A stretch of 64,000 bases of DNA from JAJPHF01 sp035293805 (GTDB lineage: Bacteria; Chloroflexota; UBA6077; JAJPHF01). The DNA is taken from the NCBI GenBank assembly GCA_035293805.1, contig DATGMD010000019.1, positions 62,001 to 126,000 of the forward strand, read 5' to 3'. The notes under the pieces are model-generated. The model saw nothing but the letters and a program-made list of their open reading frames with translations, made no database searches and was not told where the DNA came from. Of the stretch, positions 23,853 through 32,533 are shown in pieces (within the stretch, counting starts at the first letter, position 1; each line of letters starts with the position of its first letter). Both the position numbers and the translations under genes were made by a program.

Positions 23853-24608
23853 GTGGACACCGTGCCCGCCGCGCCGGATGCCGGCGCCTACGACGCCGCG
23901 TACTATGCCGCGCGCTACCGCTACCACCCGACGTCGATGTACTGGTGGTCGGTGCGCTACTATGCGCGGCTGGTGCTGCGCCACCTGCCCGCCACCACGA
24001 GCGGCCGTCCCCGCGTGCTGGAGATCGGCTGTGGCGTGGGCCACGTGCTGGCGCGGCTAAGCGGCCGCTGCGCCGTCGTGGGGCTAGACCTGTCGCCCGA
24101 GGCGCTGCGGCAGGCGCGCGCCGTAGTGCCGCGCGCCCGGCTGCTGGAGGGCAGCGCCGACCGCCTCCCGTTCGCCGACGCCTGCTTCGACGCGGTGCTC
24201 GCGCGCCACGTGCTGGAGCACCTGCCCCGGCCCGCCGCGGCCATCGCCGAGCTGCGGCGGGTGCTACGCCCCGGCGGCACGCTGGTCGCCGCGATGCCGA
24301 ACCCGTCGAGCATCATGCGGCCGGTGAAGGGTGCCGCCTGGGTCGGCTTCCGCGACCCCACGCACGTCAGCCTGCTCCTGCCGACGGAGTGGCAGCGGCT
24401 GTTCGCCGCGGCCGGCTTCCGTGTCCTCGACGAGCACGGCGACGGCCTGTGGGACGTCCCCTACCTGCCGCTCGTGCCGACGCCTTTGCAGCTCGCGCTG
24501 TTCGCGCTGCCCGCCGCCGCCCAGGTGTTAGCCGCCGGCAGCTTCATCCCCACGCGCGCCGGCGAGAGCGTCATCTTCGCCTTGCGCGCGGGACCGGGCG
24601 GCGCCTGA
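23853..24608 (+). CDS. class I SAM-dependent methyltransferase
   Basis: A 251-residue methyltransferase. Motif I is VLEIGCGVGHVLARLSGR, followed by VVGLDLSPEALRQAR (motif II acidic residue), FDAVLARHVLEHLPRPAAA and VLRPGGTLVAAMPNPSS. The N-terminus is aromatic-rich (DAAYYAARYRYHPTSMYWW). The C-terminal third is hydrophobic (LPLVPTPLQLALFALPAAAQ) and could touch the membrane, which would suit a lipid-linked substrate. The GTG start has AGGAAAG upstream. It is divergent from the other methyltransferase and not closely similar to it. Confidence 0.84.
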   Translation: MDTVPAAPDAGAYDAAYYAARYRYHPTSMYWWSVRYYARLVLRHLPATTSGRPRVLEIGCGVGHVLARLSGRCAVVGLDLSPEALRQARAVVPRARLLEGSADRLPFADACFDAVLARHVLEHLPRPAAAIAELRRVLRPGGTLVAAMPNPSSIMRPVKGAAWVGFRDPTHVSLLLPTEWQRLFAAAGFRVLDEHGDGLWDVPYLPLVPTPLQLALFALPAAAQVLAAGSFIPTRAGESVIFALRAGPGGA

Positions 24609-24620
24609 GCGCGCCGCGGC

Positions 24621-25682
24621 CTACCTCGAGCCGTCGGGCGGCGCGGAGACCGCTACCAGCTCCGGCGCTCGGGCCGTGGCGTCGTCAGTCTCACTCGCCG
24701 CCTCGCCGGCGCGCTGGCCCGGCCACAGGTCGCCCCAGCGATAGCCGCCGCGCCACACGAACCAGAGGCCGACGGCGATGAACGCGCCGTAGACGATCGT
24801 GTGGAGCGCCAGCGCGTAGCCCAGTGCCCGGTTGGCGTCCAGGCCATACGCGGTCACCGCGAACACGCTGAGCCCCTCGAACACGCCGACGTAGCCCGGC
24901 GCCGAGGGGACCACCATGCCGAGGTTGGTCACGACCATCTGGAAGACCGCCGCGGCCACGGGCACCGGCAGGTCGAAGGCGCGCATCGCGGCGTAGTTCA
25001 CCAGCGCCGACAGTCCCCAGTTCGCCGCCGACCAGAAGACGAGTGCGGGCAGCAGGCGTCGGTAGCGCAGGACGGCGAGCGCATCGAGGAAGGGGCCGAC
25101 GAGCGTGACCAGGTTCCAGCGCCGCGTCCCGGGCAGGTGAAGCTGCGCCCGCGCGAGGAGCGCCAGGATCATCGGGTGCGGTACCGCCGCCAGCGCGACC
25201 AGTCCCGCCAGTGGCAGCAGGCCCAGCGCGGCGAGCGCCGGGCCGGGCACCGCGAGCGGCGGCAGCAGCCCGAACACGGCCAGCCCGGCCAGGAACACCA
25301 GGATGGTCGCCACGTCCAGCACTTTCTCGACGAGAATTGTGCCGATCGACTGGGGGAAGCTCACCGGCTCGGTCTTGCCGATTAGGTAGGCGCGCACCAG
25401 CTCGCCCAGCCGCATTGGCACGAGCGACAGCACCATGTAGCCGATGAACAGCGCCGCCGTGAGGTTGCGGAGGCGCAGGCCCGTCGTGGGGTAGTAGAGC
25501 AGGCCCCAGCGGTAGACCTTGGTGAACATGGTCACGCCGAGGATGGCGAGCGCCGCGAGCAGCCACAGCGGATCGGCCCGCGTGAGGGCCGTCCAGGCGA
25601 GGCCCAGGTTGATCTGGCTGAGCAGGGCCGCGATGCAGCCGGCGCTGATCGCCACTCCCACGAGAATCCGCAGATATGCCAT
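24621..25682 (-). CDS. flippase-like LPG-synthase TM protein (UPF0104 / TIGR00374), second copy
   Basis: A 353-residue protein with about 8 hydrophobic segments. It carries the same two family motifs as the paralogue at 8370-9479: PMRLGELVRAYLIGKTEPV and PSAPGYVGVFEGLSVF. It ends 12 bases from the convergent methyltransferase gene. The C-terminal ~30 residues are polar and disordered-looking. Proposed roles for the family are lipid or lipid-linked sugar translocation or modification; no catalytic domain is attached. A perfect extended -10 box lies 28 bases before the ATG. Confidence 0.84.
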   Translation of the reverse strand: MAYLRILVGVAISAGCIAALLSQINLGLAWTALTRADPLWLLAALAILGVTMFTKVYRWGLLYYPTTGLRLRNLTAALFIGYMVLSLVPMRLGELVRAYLIGKTEPVSFPQSIGTILVEKVLDVATILVFLAGLAVFGLLPPLAVPGPALAALGLLPLAGLVALAAVPHPMILALLARAQLHLPGTRRWNLVTLVGPFLDALAVLRYRRLLPALVFWSAANWGLSALVNYAAMRAFDLPVPVAAAVFQMVVTNLGMVVPSAPGYVGVFEGLSVFAVTAYGLDANRALGYALALHTIVYGAFIAVGLWFVWRGGYRWGDLWPGQRAGEAASETDDATARAPELVAVSAPPDGSR

Positions 25683-25709
25683 AGGCCTCCCTTCGCCGCT
25701 GGGCGGGCG

Positions 25710-25718
25710 ATTATAGCA
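25710..25718 (-). promoter_or_regulatory. extended -10 promoter of the flippase-like gene
   Basis: TGCTATAAT on the minus strand (25718-25710) is a perfect -10 with TGN extension, placed 28 bases before the ATG at 25682. The -35 region is not conserved. Confidence 0.5.
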
Positions 25719-25774
25719 GACCCCTCGCGCCTCCCGACCCCGGCCGTGCAGCGCGAGGCCCGACGCGGCTTCGT

Positions 25775-25804
25775 TTTACTTCCGGCGAGCCGTGCCGGTA
25801 GAAT
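25775..25804 (+). promoter_or_regulatory. possible promoter for the zinc-ribbon GT39 gene
   Basis: TTTACT (25775-25780), 18 bases, TAGAAT (25799-25804). The -10 matches 5 of 6 positions; the -35 is weaker. The leader to the ATG at 25909 would be about 98 bases. Confidence 0.35.
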
Positions 25805-25908
25805 TAGCCCCGAATCGGCAGCATTGACCGTTGTGCCCGGCGCGATCCGCGGCCCGCCGCCCGTTTTGTGGCTGCCGCTCGGCGCGAATCGATCAGGTTA
25901 GGGACGCC

Positions 25909-28900
25909 ATGCCTTGCTCGGCGTGCGGCTGGGACAATCCCGCGAACAGCCGCTTCTGCAACCAGTGCGGCGCCGCGCAGCCGTCCGTCGTGCTGATTGC
26001 GCCCGGGGCTGCCGTGCCCACGGCGGCCGCGCGCGTCGCCTCTGCGGCCCCCGCCGATCCGCCGCGGGCGACTACCAGCGTCGAGGAGGAGCTGCGCCGG
26101 CTGGCCGAGCGCGTCGCGCGGCTAGAGCGACGCCTGCCCATCGACGGCCTCCCGCCGGTCGTTGCTCGCCCGCCGTCCACCTCTCGGCTTCCGGCCCTCG
26201 GCGCCCTGCTGGCCCCCGACTGGCACGCCGTCCGAGCCGCCGCCCGGCCGCTGCCGGCCGGCGCCGCGCGCTGGCTCGTCGCGCTGGCGGCGGTGGCGGC
26301 GCTGCTGGCCGCGTGGCTGCTTGGCCCCTTCCTCTGGAGCGCGCTCCTGCCCCAGCTGCGGGCCTGGCTGAACCAGCGCCCCCTGCCCGTCGCCATTGCC
26401 CTCGCGGGGGGGCTGCTCGCCGTGTTGAGCGCGGGCGCGCTCGTGCGCGGCATCCCCGCCTGCCCCGCCCCCGCCGCGAGCGCGGAGCGCCTGGGCGGCG
26501 GTCGGCGGCGCCCGGTGGCCTTCCTCTGGACGCCCGGCGGGGTCGTGCTCGCGCTGGGGCTCGCGGCGGTGGGCCAGGGCTTGCTACTCGCCCATCAGGA
26601 TGCGGCGGGGGTGGCGTGCTATCTCGCGGCGGGCGCGCTCGCCTGGTGGCGGGCCCGCGCGGACTCCTTGCTTGGCCCTTCGAGCGTACTGCAGTGGACG
26701 ATCCGCCACGAGCGCTTGCTGCTCGTCTTGGTGCTGGCGGTCGGCGCCTTCCTGCACCTGGTCCGCCTCGGCACCTATCCCATGGGCTACGAGGGCGACG
26801 AGGACAAGTGGACCCACTCCGTTGCTCAGTACATGCTGGCTGGCGAGCACACCGCCTGGCCAGCCAACGCCTTCTTCGACTACGCGCCGTTGTCGTTCCT
26901 CTACCTGGCGCCGATCTTTCACCTCTTTGGCCCTAGCATCTTCGTCGCGCGGGTCGTCGTGGCAGCGCTGGGGCTGGGCGCCACGGTGCTGTTCTACCTA
27001 TTCGCGCGTCGTGCGCTGAGCGTGCCGGTGGCCTTGCTTGCCACGCTGGTAATGGGCGTCTCCATCGCGGACCTCAGCGCGAGTCGCATGGCGAACGTGG
27101 AGTCACACCTGAAGTTCTGGGCGGTTCTCGCCGCCCTCACCGCCGCCTGCGCCGCGGACGCCGCTGTCCGCTCCCGCCCGGTCCGGTCCGCCGTCAGCGT
27201 GGGCCAGCCGTCGCCCCCCAGGTCGCCGGCCAGCGACCCGGCCCGTATGGCGGTCTCGGACGTCGCGGCCGCGGCGCTATTTGGCCTCGCCGGCCTCGCC
27301 GTCGTCGGCGGGCTATTTACGTATGACATCTTCCCCCCGATGTCCGCGGTCACCGGGCTGTACCTCGGCCTGACGCTGTTGCTCGCCCTGGTCCGTCAGC
27401 CGCGCGCGTGGCGCCGCTATCTGCTGTACGGGGTCGCCTTCGCGGTGCCTATCCTCGTCGCCGCGCCGCGGGTACTGATGGGACTGCACTTGCGGCAGGG
27501 TGTGTTCACCGGCTTTCTGCCCTATTGGGGCCAGAACCTGATTCCCTCGCCGCATAACGTCGCCCAGGTGCTGCAATACGTCGGCACGAACCTAGACTAC
27601 CTGCTACGCAGCCTCTTCATCCGTCAGTATTACGGCGACTTCCTGCTCAATCGCGATGGCCCGTTCGAAAACGCCGCCCTGCTCCCCTTTCTGGTGCTCG
27701 GCCTCGCTTGGCTACTTGCGCGCCTGCGAACACGCCACAACCTGCTGATTGCGCTCTGGCTCGTTCTGCTGTTCCTCCCGACACCTTTGCTGATCGGTGC
27801 CGTCTGGTTTCGCGTGGTGTACCCCGGCTTTCCCGCGCTCTACCTATGTGTCGCGATCGGCCTGTGGTGGGTCTATACGGCGCTGGCGGCGAGCGTGCCC
27901 CGCGCCTGGCAACCCGGGCTGGCCACGCTGTTGGTCGGGTTCCTCGGTATCGTTACCGTCTTCAACGGGTACATCTACTTTCACGAGGTCGACGACTTCG
28001 AGGACCGCCTCCACCGGCGCGCGTTGAGCGACGAGATCGCGGCGGCAATCGGCCCCGGGAAGTTCCTCTTTCTGGCCTACCAGCCGGATCGGGCCGACTT
28101 CATCGACGTCGAGCGCGAGCCCAACCGGCTGGCCGTGTGGCAGCGGGCGCCGGTCGGTCACGAGGACGCGGCCTATCGGCAGGTTCCCTATGCCGACTTG
28201 CTGCCCAGCATCTTCCGGCTGGGAAGTCAGTATCAAGCGGTCACGGTCATCGCGGCCGGTCCCCAGTACGAGCTAGGCGGCGACCGCCGTGAGGCCCTGA
28301 ACGCGCTCGAGCGCTGCTTTCCGGGTACCACCACGGAGACCGGCCGCTACGAGGTGATCTACACGCTGCCCGGGACGGCTCTGGCCAACCCCGCCTGTAC
28401 CCTGGATGGGCGCGCGGCGCTGCTCGCCCCGGCGGCGGGCGCGACACTGCCGAGCGGTACCCCGGTTGGGCTCGCGTGGCGGCGCGCGGCGGGCGTTGCG
28501 CGGGAATTCGCCGTCGAGGTGCAGCGGCGCAACGACGCCGTGCTCCGCGTCGACGCCACGGGCTTCCAGGGGCCGGGATGGGCCACGGACACGCGCTTTC
28601 TCGACGGCTTCAGCGGGCCGGGGTTCCTGCTGGACCTCTCCTATCAGTCCGGGCCCGCGACCGACGTCGTGGACGTGCCGGCGGCCGGCGCCTACGAGGT
28701 CTGGGTCCGAGCCGCCCGCCGCGTGGACGACGACACCCATGTCTACCTGGACGCGGGTGACGGGCCGCGCGAGTTCGCCCGCGCCGGCACGACCCGCCTC
28801 AACGAGTGGGTGTGGGAGTCGCTCGGGACGGTGGACCTGCCGGCCGGCTCGCGCCGGCTGACGCTCACGAAAGACTACGGCACGGCGCCGCACATGGCCA

Positions 28901-29145
28901 TGTTCGTCGACAAGATCATCCTGTCGCGCGACCTCACGTTCCAGCCTGACGACCGCTCGGAGTGGGACACCGTGCTCGACGCGACCGTCCCCGCGTCGGA
29001 CGGCGACGAATACCGCGGCCCCGCCCCCCTGCTCGACGCCGGCCGCTACCGCTGGCGCGTGCAGATGCGGGACGGCGATCGCTTGATCGACCACTTGGGC
29101 CATACTGGCTTATGGACGCCGTATCAGGAGTTCAGCGTCCGCTAG
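25909..29145 (+). CDS. zinc-ribbon GT39-like membrane glycosyltransferase with C-terminal carbohydrate-binding-like domain
   Basis: A 1078-residue protein. Residues 1-24 form a zinc ribbon (CSACGWDNPANSRFCNQCG: two CxxC knuckles), followed by a short coiled coil (VEEELRRLAERVARLERRL). About 13 hydrophobic segments span ~110-720, with the GT-C acidic loop GYEGDEDKWTHSVAQYM. The last ~300 residues are soluble and predicted outside the membrane. Residues ~890-1010 look like a jelly-roll carbohydrate-binding domain (YEVWVRAARRVDDDTHVYLD; MFVDKIILSRD). The ATG at 25909 is preferred over an upstream frame extension because it begins exactly at the zinc ribbon. A cytosolic zinc ribbon on a GT-C enzyme is unusual. 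The donor and acceptor are unknown. Confidence 0.8.
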   Translation: MPCSACGWDNPANSRFCNQCGAAQPSVVLIAPGAAVPTAAARVASAAPADPPRATTSVEEELRRLAERVARLERRLPIDGLPPVVARPPSTSRLPALGALLAPDWHAVRAAARPLPAGAARWLVALAAVAALLAAWLLGPFLWSALLPQLRAWLNQRPLPVAIALAGGLLAVLSAGALVRGIPACPAPAASAERLGGGRRRPVAFLWTPGGVVLALGLAAVGQGLLLAHQDAAGVACYLAAGALAWWRARADSLLGPSSVLQWTIRHERLLLVLVLAVGAFLHLVRLGTYPMGYEGDEDKWTHSVAQYMLAGEHTAWPANAFFDYAPLSFLYLAPIFHLFGPSIFVARVVVAALGLGATVLFYLFARRALSVPVALLATLVMGVSIADLSASRMANVESHLKFWAVLAALTAACAADAAVRSRPVRSAVSVGQPSPPRSPASDPARMAVSDVAAAALFGLAGLAVVGGLFTYDIFPPMSAVTGLYLGLTLLLALVRQPRAWRRYLLYGVAFAVPILVAAPRVLMGLHLRQGVFTGFLPYWGQNLIPSPHNVAQVLQYVGTNLDYLLRSLFIRQYYGDFLLNRDGPFENAALLPFLVLGLAWLLARLRTRHNLLIALWLVLLFLPTPLLIGAVWFRVVYPGFPALYLCVAIGLWWVYTALAASVPRAWQPGLATLLVGFLGIVTVFNGYIYFHEVDDFEDRLHRRALSDEIAAAIGPGKFLFLAYQPDRADFIDVEREPNRLAVWQRAPVGHEDAAYRQVPYADLLPSIFRLGSQYQAVTVIAAGPQYELGGDRREALNALERCFPGTTTETGRYEVIYTLPGTALANPACTLDGRAALLAPAAGATLPSGTPVGLAWRRAAGVAREFAVEVQRRNDAVLRVDATGFQGPGWATDTRFLDGFSGPGFLLDLSYQSGPATDVVDVPAAGAYEVWVRAARRVDDDTHVYLDAGDGPREFARAGTTRLNEWVWESLGTVDLPAGSRRLTLTKDYGTAPHMAMFVDKIILSRDLTFQPDDRSEWDTVLDATVPASDGDEYRGPAPLLDAGRYRWRVQMRDGDRLIDHLGHTGLWTPYQEFSVR

Positions 29146-29214
29146 TCGCTCGTCACGCCACCGGCGCGGCGGCTTGCGCCGCGCCACAATCCATCCCGCG
29201 CGGAGAAGACGCGC

Positions 29215-31140
29215 ATGCCTGGCACCAACCGCGCCGCTCTCTACCAGCTAGTCTCAACCGCCCTGGCGCCGCTCCTGCTACTGTTCGGCATCGTGATTCT
29301 GTATCTGGCCTGGTCGCTTGTCGAGGCCGGGCCGGCGTTGCCTGCCCTGCTCGCGCTCGCTGGGGCGGGCGCCGCGCTCGTCGCCGCCCTCAAGCTCCAG
29401 GCCGTCGCGGTCGGCGTCGCGCCCGACGCCCCCGCGGGCGCGAGCGCGGCGCCGACGCCTTCGGCGGTGGCCGCAGAGGCGCCCCCGCGTGCTGAGTCCG
29501 CGGGGGCGCCCGCGCTCCCGTTCCGGCTGGCGCTGCCCGAGGCCAGCGCGGCCCCGGCTCCGCCGCTGCGGTCCCACGGTTCGGCGGCGGCCTCGCTCCC
29601 CGCGGCGCCCGTCGCCGAGTCGCTCGCGCGCGCGCGATGGCTCCGCGCGCTGCTAGTAGCGTTCGCCATCACGGCCGCGTTGACGTTTCGGCTGGTCGCG
29701 CTCGACGACCTGCCGGGCGAGTTCTTCGGCGACATCGCGACCATCTACGAGTCCGTGGACACCGTGCTCAAGGGCCACTGGCCGACGACCTTCGAGCAGA
29801 GCAACGGCCCGCTCTACGGCTACGTCATCGCGCCCGTTATCGCTGTCGTCGGTCAGCAAGGCTTCCTGCCGTACAAGCTCGCCTCCGTCGTGGTGGGGCT
29901 GCTCGGCATCCTCTTGACGTTCTTCGTCGTCCGCGAGCTGGTAGGGACGGATCTCGCGCTCATCGCTAGCGTCGTCCTGTCCGCCAGCTCGTGGGACGTT
30001 ACCTTCAGCCGGCTCGGGAACTCGCAGATTCTCTCGCCCACGCTCGTCGCGGCCAGCCTGCTCTTGCTAGTCCTGGGCATCAAGCGCCAGGACTTCCGGC
30101 TGATCGTCGCGGGCCTAGCGGTGTCCACGCTGAGCTACTACGGCTATGCGCCCCTGCTCGTGCTACCAGGCGCCTACGTCCTGGCCGCCGCATTTTATGT
30201 GAACCGCCGCCAGCTCGCGGCGCTCGTCGCCTTCGCCGCCCTGCTCACCGTGCCGTTCCTGCTCGTCATCTGGCGGCAGCAGGACATCTTCATTGCCGGC
30301 TCGGGCTACATCGGCAGCAAGCTGCTCACGCAGCAGAACCTGGTCGAGAAGATCGCCGCTAACGTCTGGCGCTCGCTCCTGATGTTTCACGTTCGAGGCG
30401 ACGCGATCTTCCGCGTCAACTCGCCGGGCATGCCGCAGCTTGATCTGCTGAGCGGCCTCTTCCTGCTCGTCGGCGTCGTCTACTGGCTGCGCGCGCCGCA
30501 GCGCCGCTGGCTGCCGCTGCTGCTCGTGCCCTTCATCATCCTCCAGGCGCCGGCGAATCTGGTCCTGAACGAGGTGATGCCCACGCCCTCGGCGTCGCGG
30601 AGCATCGGCATCCTGCCGATCGTCGCCGCCGTCATCGCGGGCGGCATCTGGGAGGTCGCCCGTCGCATCCGCGACGAGCGCGTGCGGCGCCCGGCCTTCG
30701 TCGTCGTGGTCCTCTGCCTCATCGGCTGGCTCAACTGGCAGCGGTATTTCGTCGCCTACGCCAGCGCGCTGCCGGAGCAGAACAGCCCGTACGGGAAGAT
30801 CATCGCGGCCTACCTCGATACCCTGCCCGCGGACGCGACGGTCGTGCTGTACTCGTGCTGCTGGGCCGGGGCCGGCCAGCCGGAGCCGAAGGGCATCCTC
30901 TACGTTGTCCAGCACCCGCGCCCCTTCCGGATCGTTGAGCGCGGCCGGTTCACCTGCGCCGCGCTCAACCTGCCCGGCCCGGTTGACGTGATCTGGGACC
31001 CGCGCGACGACGGCCCGGTCCCGCCGCCGTCGTGCTACCCCGGGGCGCAGGTGCGGGTCCACTACGACGCGCGCGGGCAGCCGGTCTTCAAGGACTTCTA
31101 CATCGCCCGCGACGCGGCCGCCAGCGCCGCGCCCCACTGA
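29215..31140 (+). CDS. GT39/ArnT-like membrane glycosyltransferase
   Basis: A 641-residue protein with two N-terminal helices, an alanine/proline-rich loop (~65-140) and then about 10 more hydrophobic segments. The GT-C first loop has acidic residues in DDLPGEFFGDIATIYESVD. The final ~120 residues are soluble, with cysteines in VVLYSCCWAGAG and SCYPG. It follows the zinc-ribbon GT39 gene by 69 bases on the same strand, and the two share organisation, so a two-gene operon of related enzymes is likely. GGAGAAGA precedes the ATG. Sugar transfer from a polyprenyl-phosphate donor is inferred from the fold. Confidence 0.78.
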   Translation: MPGTNRAALYQLVSTALAPLLLLFGIVILYLAWSLVEAGPALPALLALAGAGAALVAALKLQAVAVGVAPDAPAGASAAPTPSAVAAEAPPRAESAGAPALPFRLALPEASAAPAPPLRSHGSAAASLPAAPVAESLARARWLRALLVAFAITAALTFRLVALDDLPGEFFGDIATIYESVDTVLKGHWPTTFEQSNGPLYGYVIAPVIAVVGQQGFLPYKLASVVVGLLGILLTFFVVRELVGTDLALIASVVLSASSWDVTFSRLGNSQILSPTLVAASLLLLVLGIKRQDFRLIVAGLAVSTLSYYGYAPLLVLPGAYVLAAAFYVNRRQLAALVAFAALLTVPFLLVIWRQQDIFIAGSGYIGSKLLTQQNLVEKIAANVWRSLLMFHVRGDAIFRVNSPGMPQLDLLSGLFLLVGVVYWLRAPQRRWLPLLLVPFIILQAPANLVLNEVMPTPSASRSIGILPIVAAVIAGGIWEVARRIRDERVRRPAFVVVVLCLIGWLNWQRYFVAYASALPEQNSPYGKIIAAYLDTLPADATVVLYSCCWAGAGQPEPKGILYVVQHPRPFRIVERGRFTCAALNLPGPVDVIWDPRDDGPVPPPSCYPGAQVRVHYDARGQPVFKDFYIARDAAASAAPH

Positions 31141-31165
31141 TATCGAATCCGCCGGTGGAGTTCCC

Positions 31166-31205
31166 TTACTCCCTCTCCCCCTGGGAGAGGGTTGGGGTGA
31201 GGGCG
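31166..31205. repeat. REP-like CCCTCTCCCCCTGGGAGAGGG repeat, intergenic
   Basis: The unit CTCCCTCTCCCCCTGGGAGA followed by GGGTTGGGGTGAGGGCG. It forms an 8-10-bp hairpin. It lies after the GT39-like gene stop and may act as a terminator. Confidence 0.75.
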
Positions 31206-31318
31206 CGTCTCGGCAGGCGAACCCCCGGGCCGGATCCGGTATGCCCCCCGTCGCCTGCCGCAAACGGGGCCACGGTCCCGGCGCCCGCGTATCATCCCGG
31301 TGAGACGCTGGAGGTGGC

Positions 31319-32512
31319 ATGCGGCGGCAGTACGACGAGCTAGCGCTCCCGCCCCGGCTGCTGCTCGGCGCCGGCCCTAGCAATCCAGACCCCCGCGTGC
31401 TGCGCGCGCTCGCCCTGCCGCCGCTCGGCCCGCTCGATCCCCTGTTTACGCCGATCCTCGACGAGGTGCAGGCGCTTGCCCGCTACGCCTTCCGCACGCG
31501 CAACCTGCGTACCTTTCCCGTACTGGGCACGGCGCGCGCGGGGCTAGAGGCCGCGCTGGCCAGCTTGATCGAGGACGGCGACCGCGTGGTCGTGGTCGTC
31601 CACGGCCACTACGGCGCGCGCCTGGCGGAGACGGCGCGGCGCTACGGGGCGGTGGTGGACACCGTCGAGGTGCCGTGGGGCCGCGTGCCCGAGCCGGACG
31701 CGCTGGCCCGCGCCCTGCGCCGCTCGCCCGCGAAGCTCGTAGCCGCCGTCCATGCCGACCCCTCGACGGGCATCGTGCAGCCGCTCCCACCGCTGGCCGC
31801 CGCCTGCCGCGAGCACGGCGCGCTGCTCGTCGTGGACGCGGCGGCCAGCCTGGGCGGCTGCGAGGTGAGCGTGGATGCCTGGGGTATCGACGTCTGCGTC
31901 GGCGGCCTCGGCGGCTGCCTCGCCGGCCCGGTCGGCCTCGCGCCGCTCGCCTACGGCGACGCCGTCGAGGCCGCACTGCTCAGTCGCACCAGCCCGCCGC
32001 ATACGAGCTACCTCGACCTCGCCGCCCTGCAAGATTACTGGAGCCCCGATCGTCGCCCGCACCACGCGCCGCCGAGCGGCCTGCTCTACGCGCTGCGCGA
32101 GGCGCTGCGCCTGCTGCACGCCGAGGGGCTGGAGCGCCGCTGGATGCGGCACCGGCGCGTCGGCGGGGCGCTGGCCGCGGGGCTGGTGGCGCTGGGCCTG
32201 CGGCGCTTCGGCGATCCCGACCACCAGATGCCGATGCTCGTCGTGGTCGAGGTGCCGTCCGGCGTGGTCGAGGCCCGCGTGCGCCAGCAGCTGGCGGCCG
32301 ACTACGGCGTCGAGATCGGCGCCGGCCAGGGCGCGCTGTACGGGCGCGTCTGGCGCATCGGCACGCTGGGCTACAACGCGCGCCTGGAGAACGTCCTAAC
32401 GCTTCTCGCCGCGCTGGAACAGGTTCTCGGCGCCCACGGCCACCCTATCGCCCCGCGCGCCGGCCCCGAGGCCGCCCAGGCCCACTACGCCCGCGCCGGC
32501 TTGGACGGCTAG
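31319..32512 (+). CDS. class V aminotransferase-fold protein lacking the PLP lysine
   Basis: A 397-residue homologue of the alanine-glyoxylate / serine-pyruvate aminotransferase family. Typical features are present: LLLGAGPSNPDPRVLRAL at the N-terminus, HADPSTGIVQPL, and VVDAAASLGG with the aspartate that pairs with the pyridine nitrogen. The Schiff-base region, normally SGSQKALxxPPG, reads VGGLGGCLAGPVG here. The position of the catalytic lysine is glycine (Gly199, codon 31913-31915), with no lysine nearby. The reading frame is intact, so this is not simple decay. It may bind PLP non-covalently, bind another ligand, or be structural. GGAGGTGGC precedes the start. Confidence 0.8.
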   Translation: MRRQYDELALPPRLLLGAGPSNPDPRVLRALALPPLGPLDPLFTPILDEVQALARYAFRTRNLRTFPVLGTARAGLEAALASLIEDGDRVVVVVHGHYGARLAETARRYGAVVDTVEVPWGRVPEPDALARALRRSPAKLVAAVHADPSTGIVQPLPPLAAACREHGALLVVDAAASLGGCEVSVDAWGIDVCVGGLGGCLAGPVGLAPLAYGDAVEAALLSRTSPPHTSYLDLAALQDYWSPDRRPHHAPPSGLLYALREALRLLHAEGLERRWMRHRRVGGALAAGLVALGLRRFGDPDHQMPMLVVVEVPSGVVEARVRQQLAADYGVEIGAGQGALYGRVWRIGTLGYNARLENVLTLLAALEQVLGAHGHPIAPRAGPEAAQAHYARAGLDG

Positions 32513-32533
32513 ACCGTCCGCCGCGCGGCGCCC

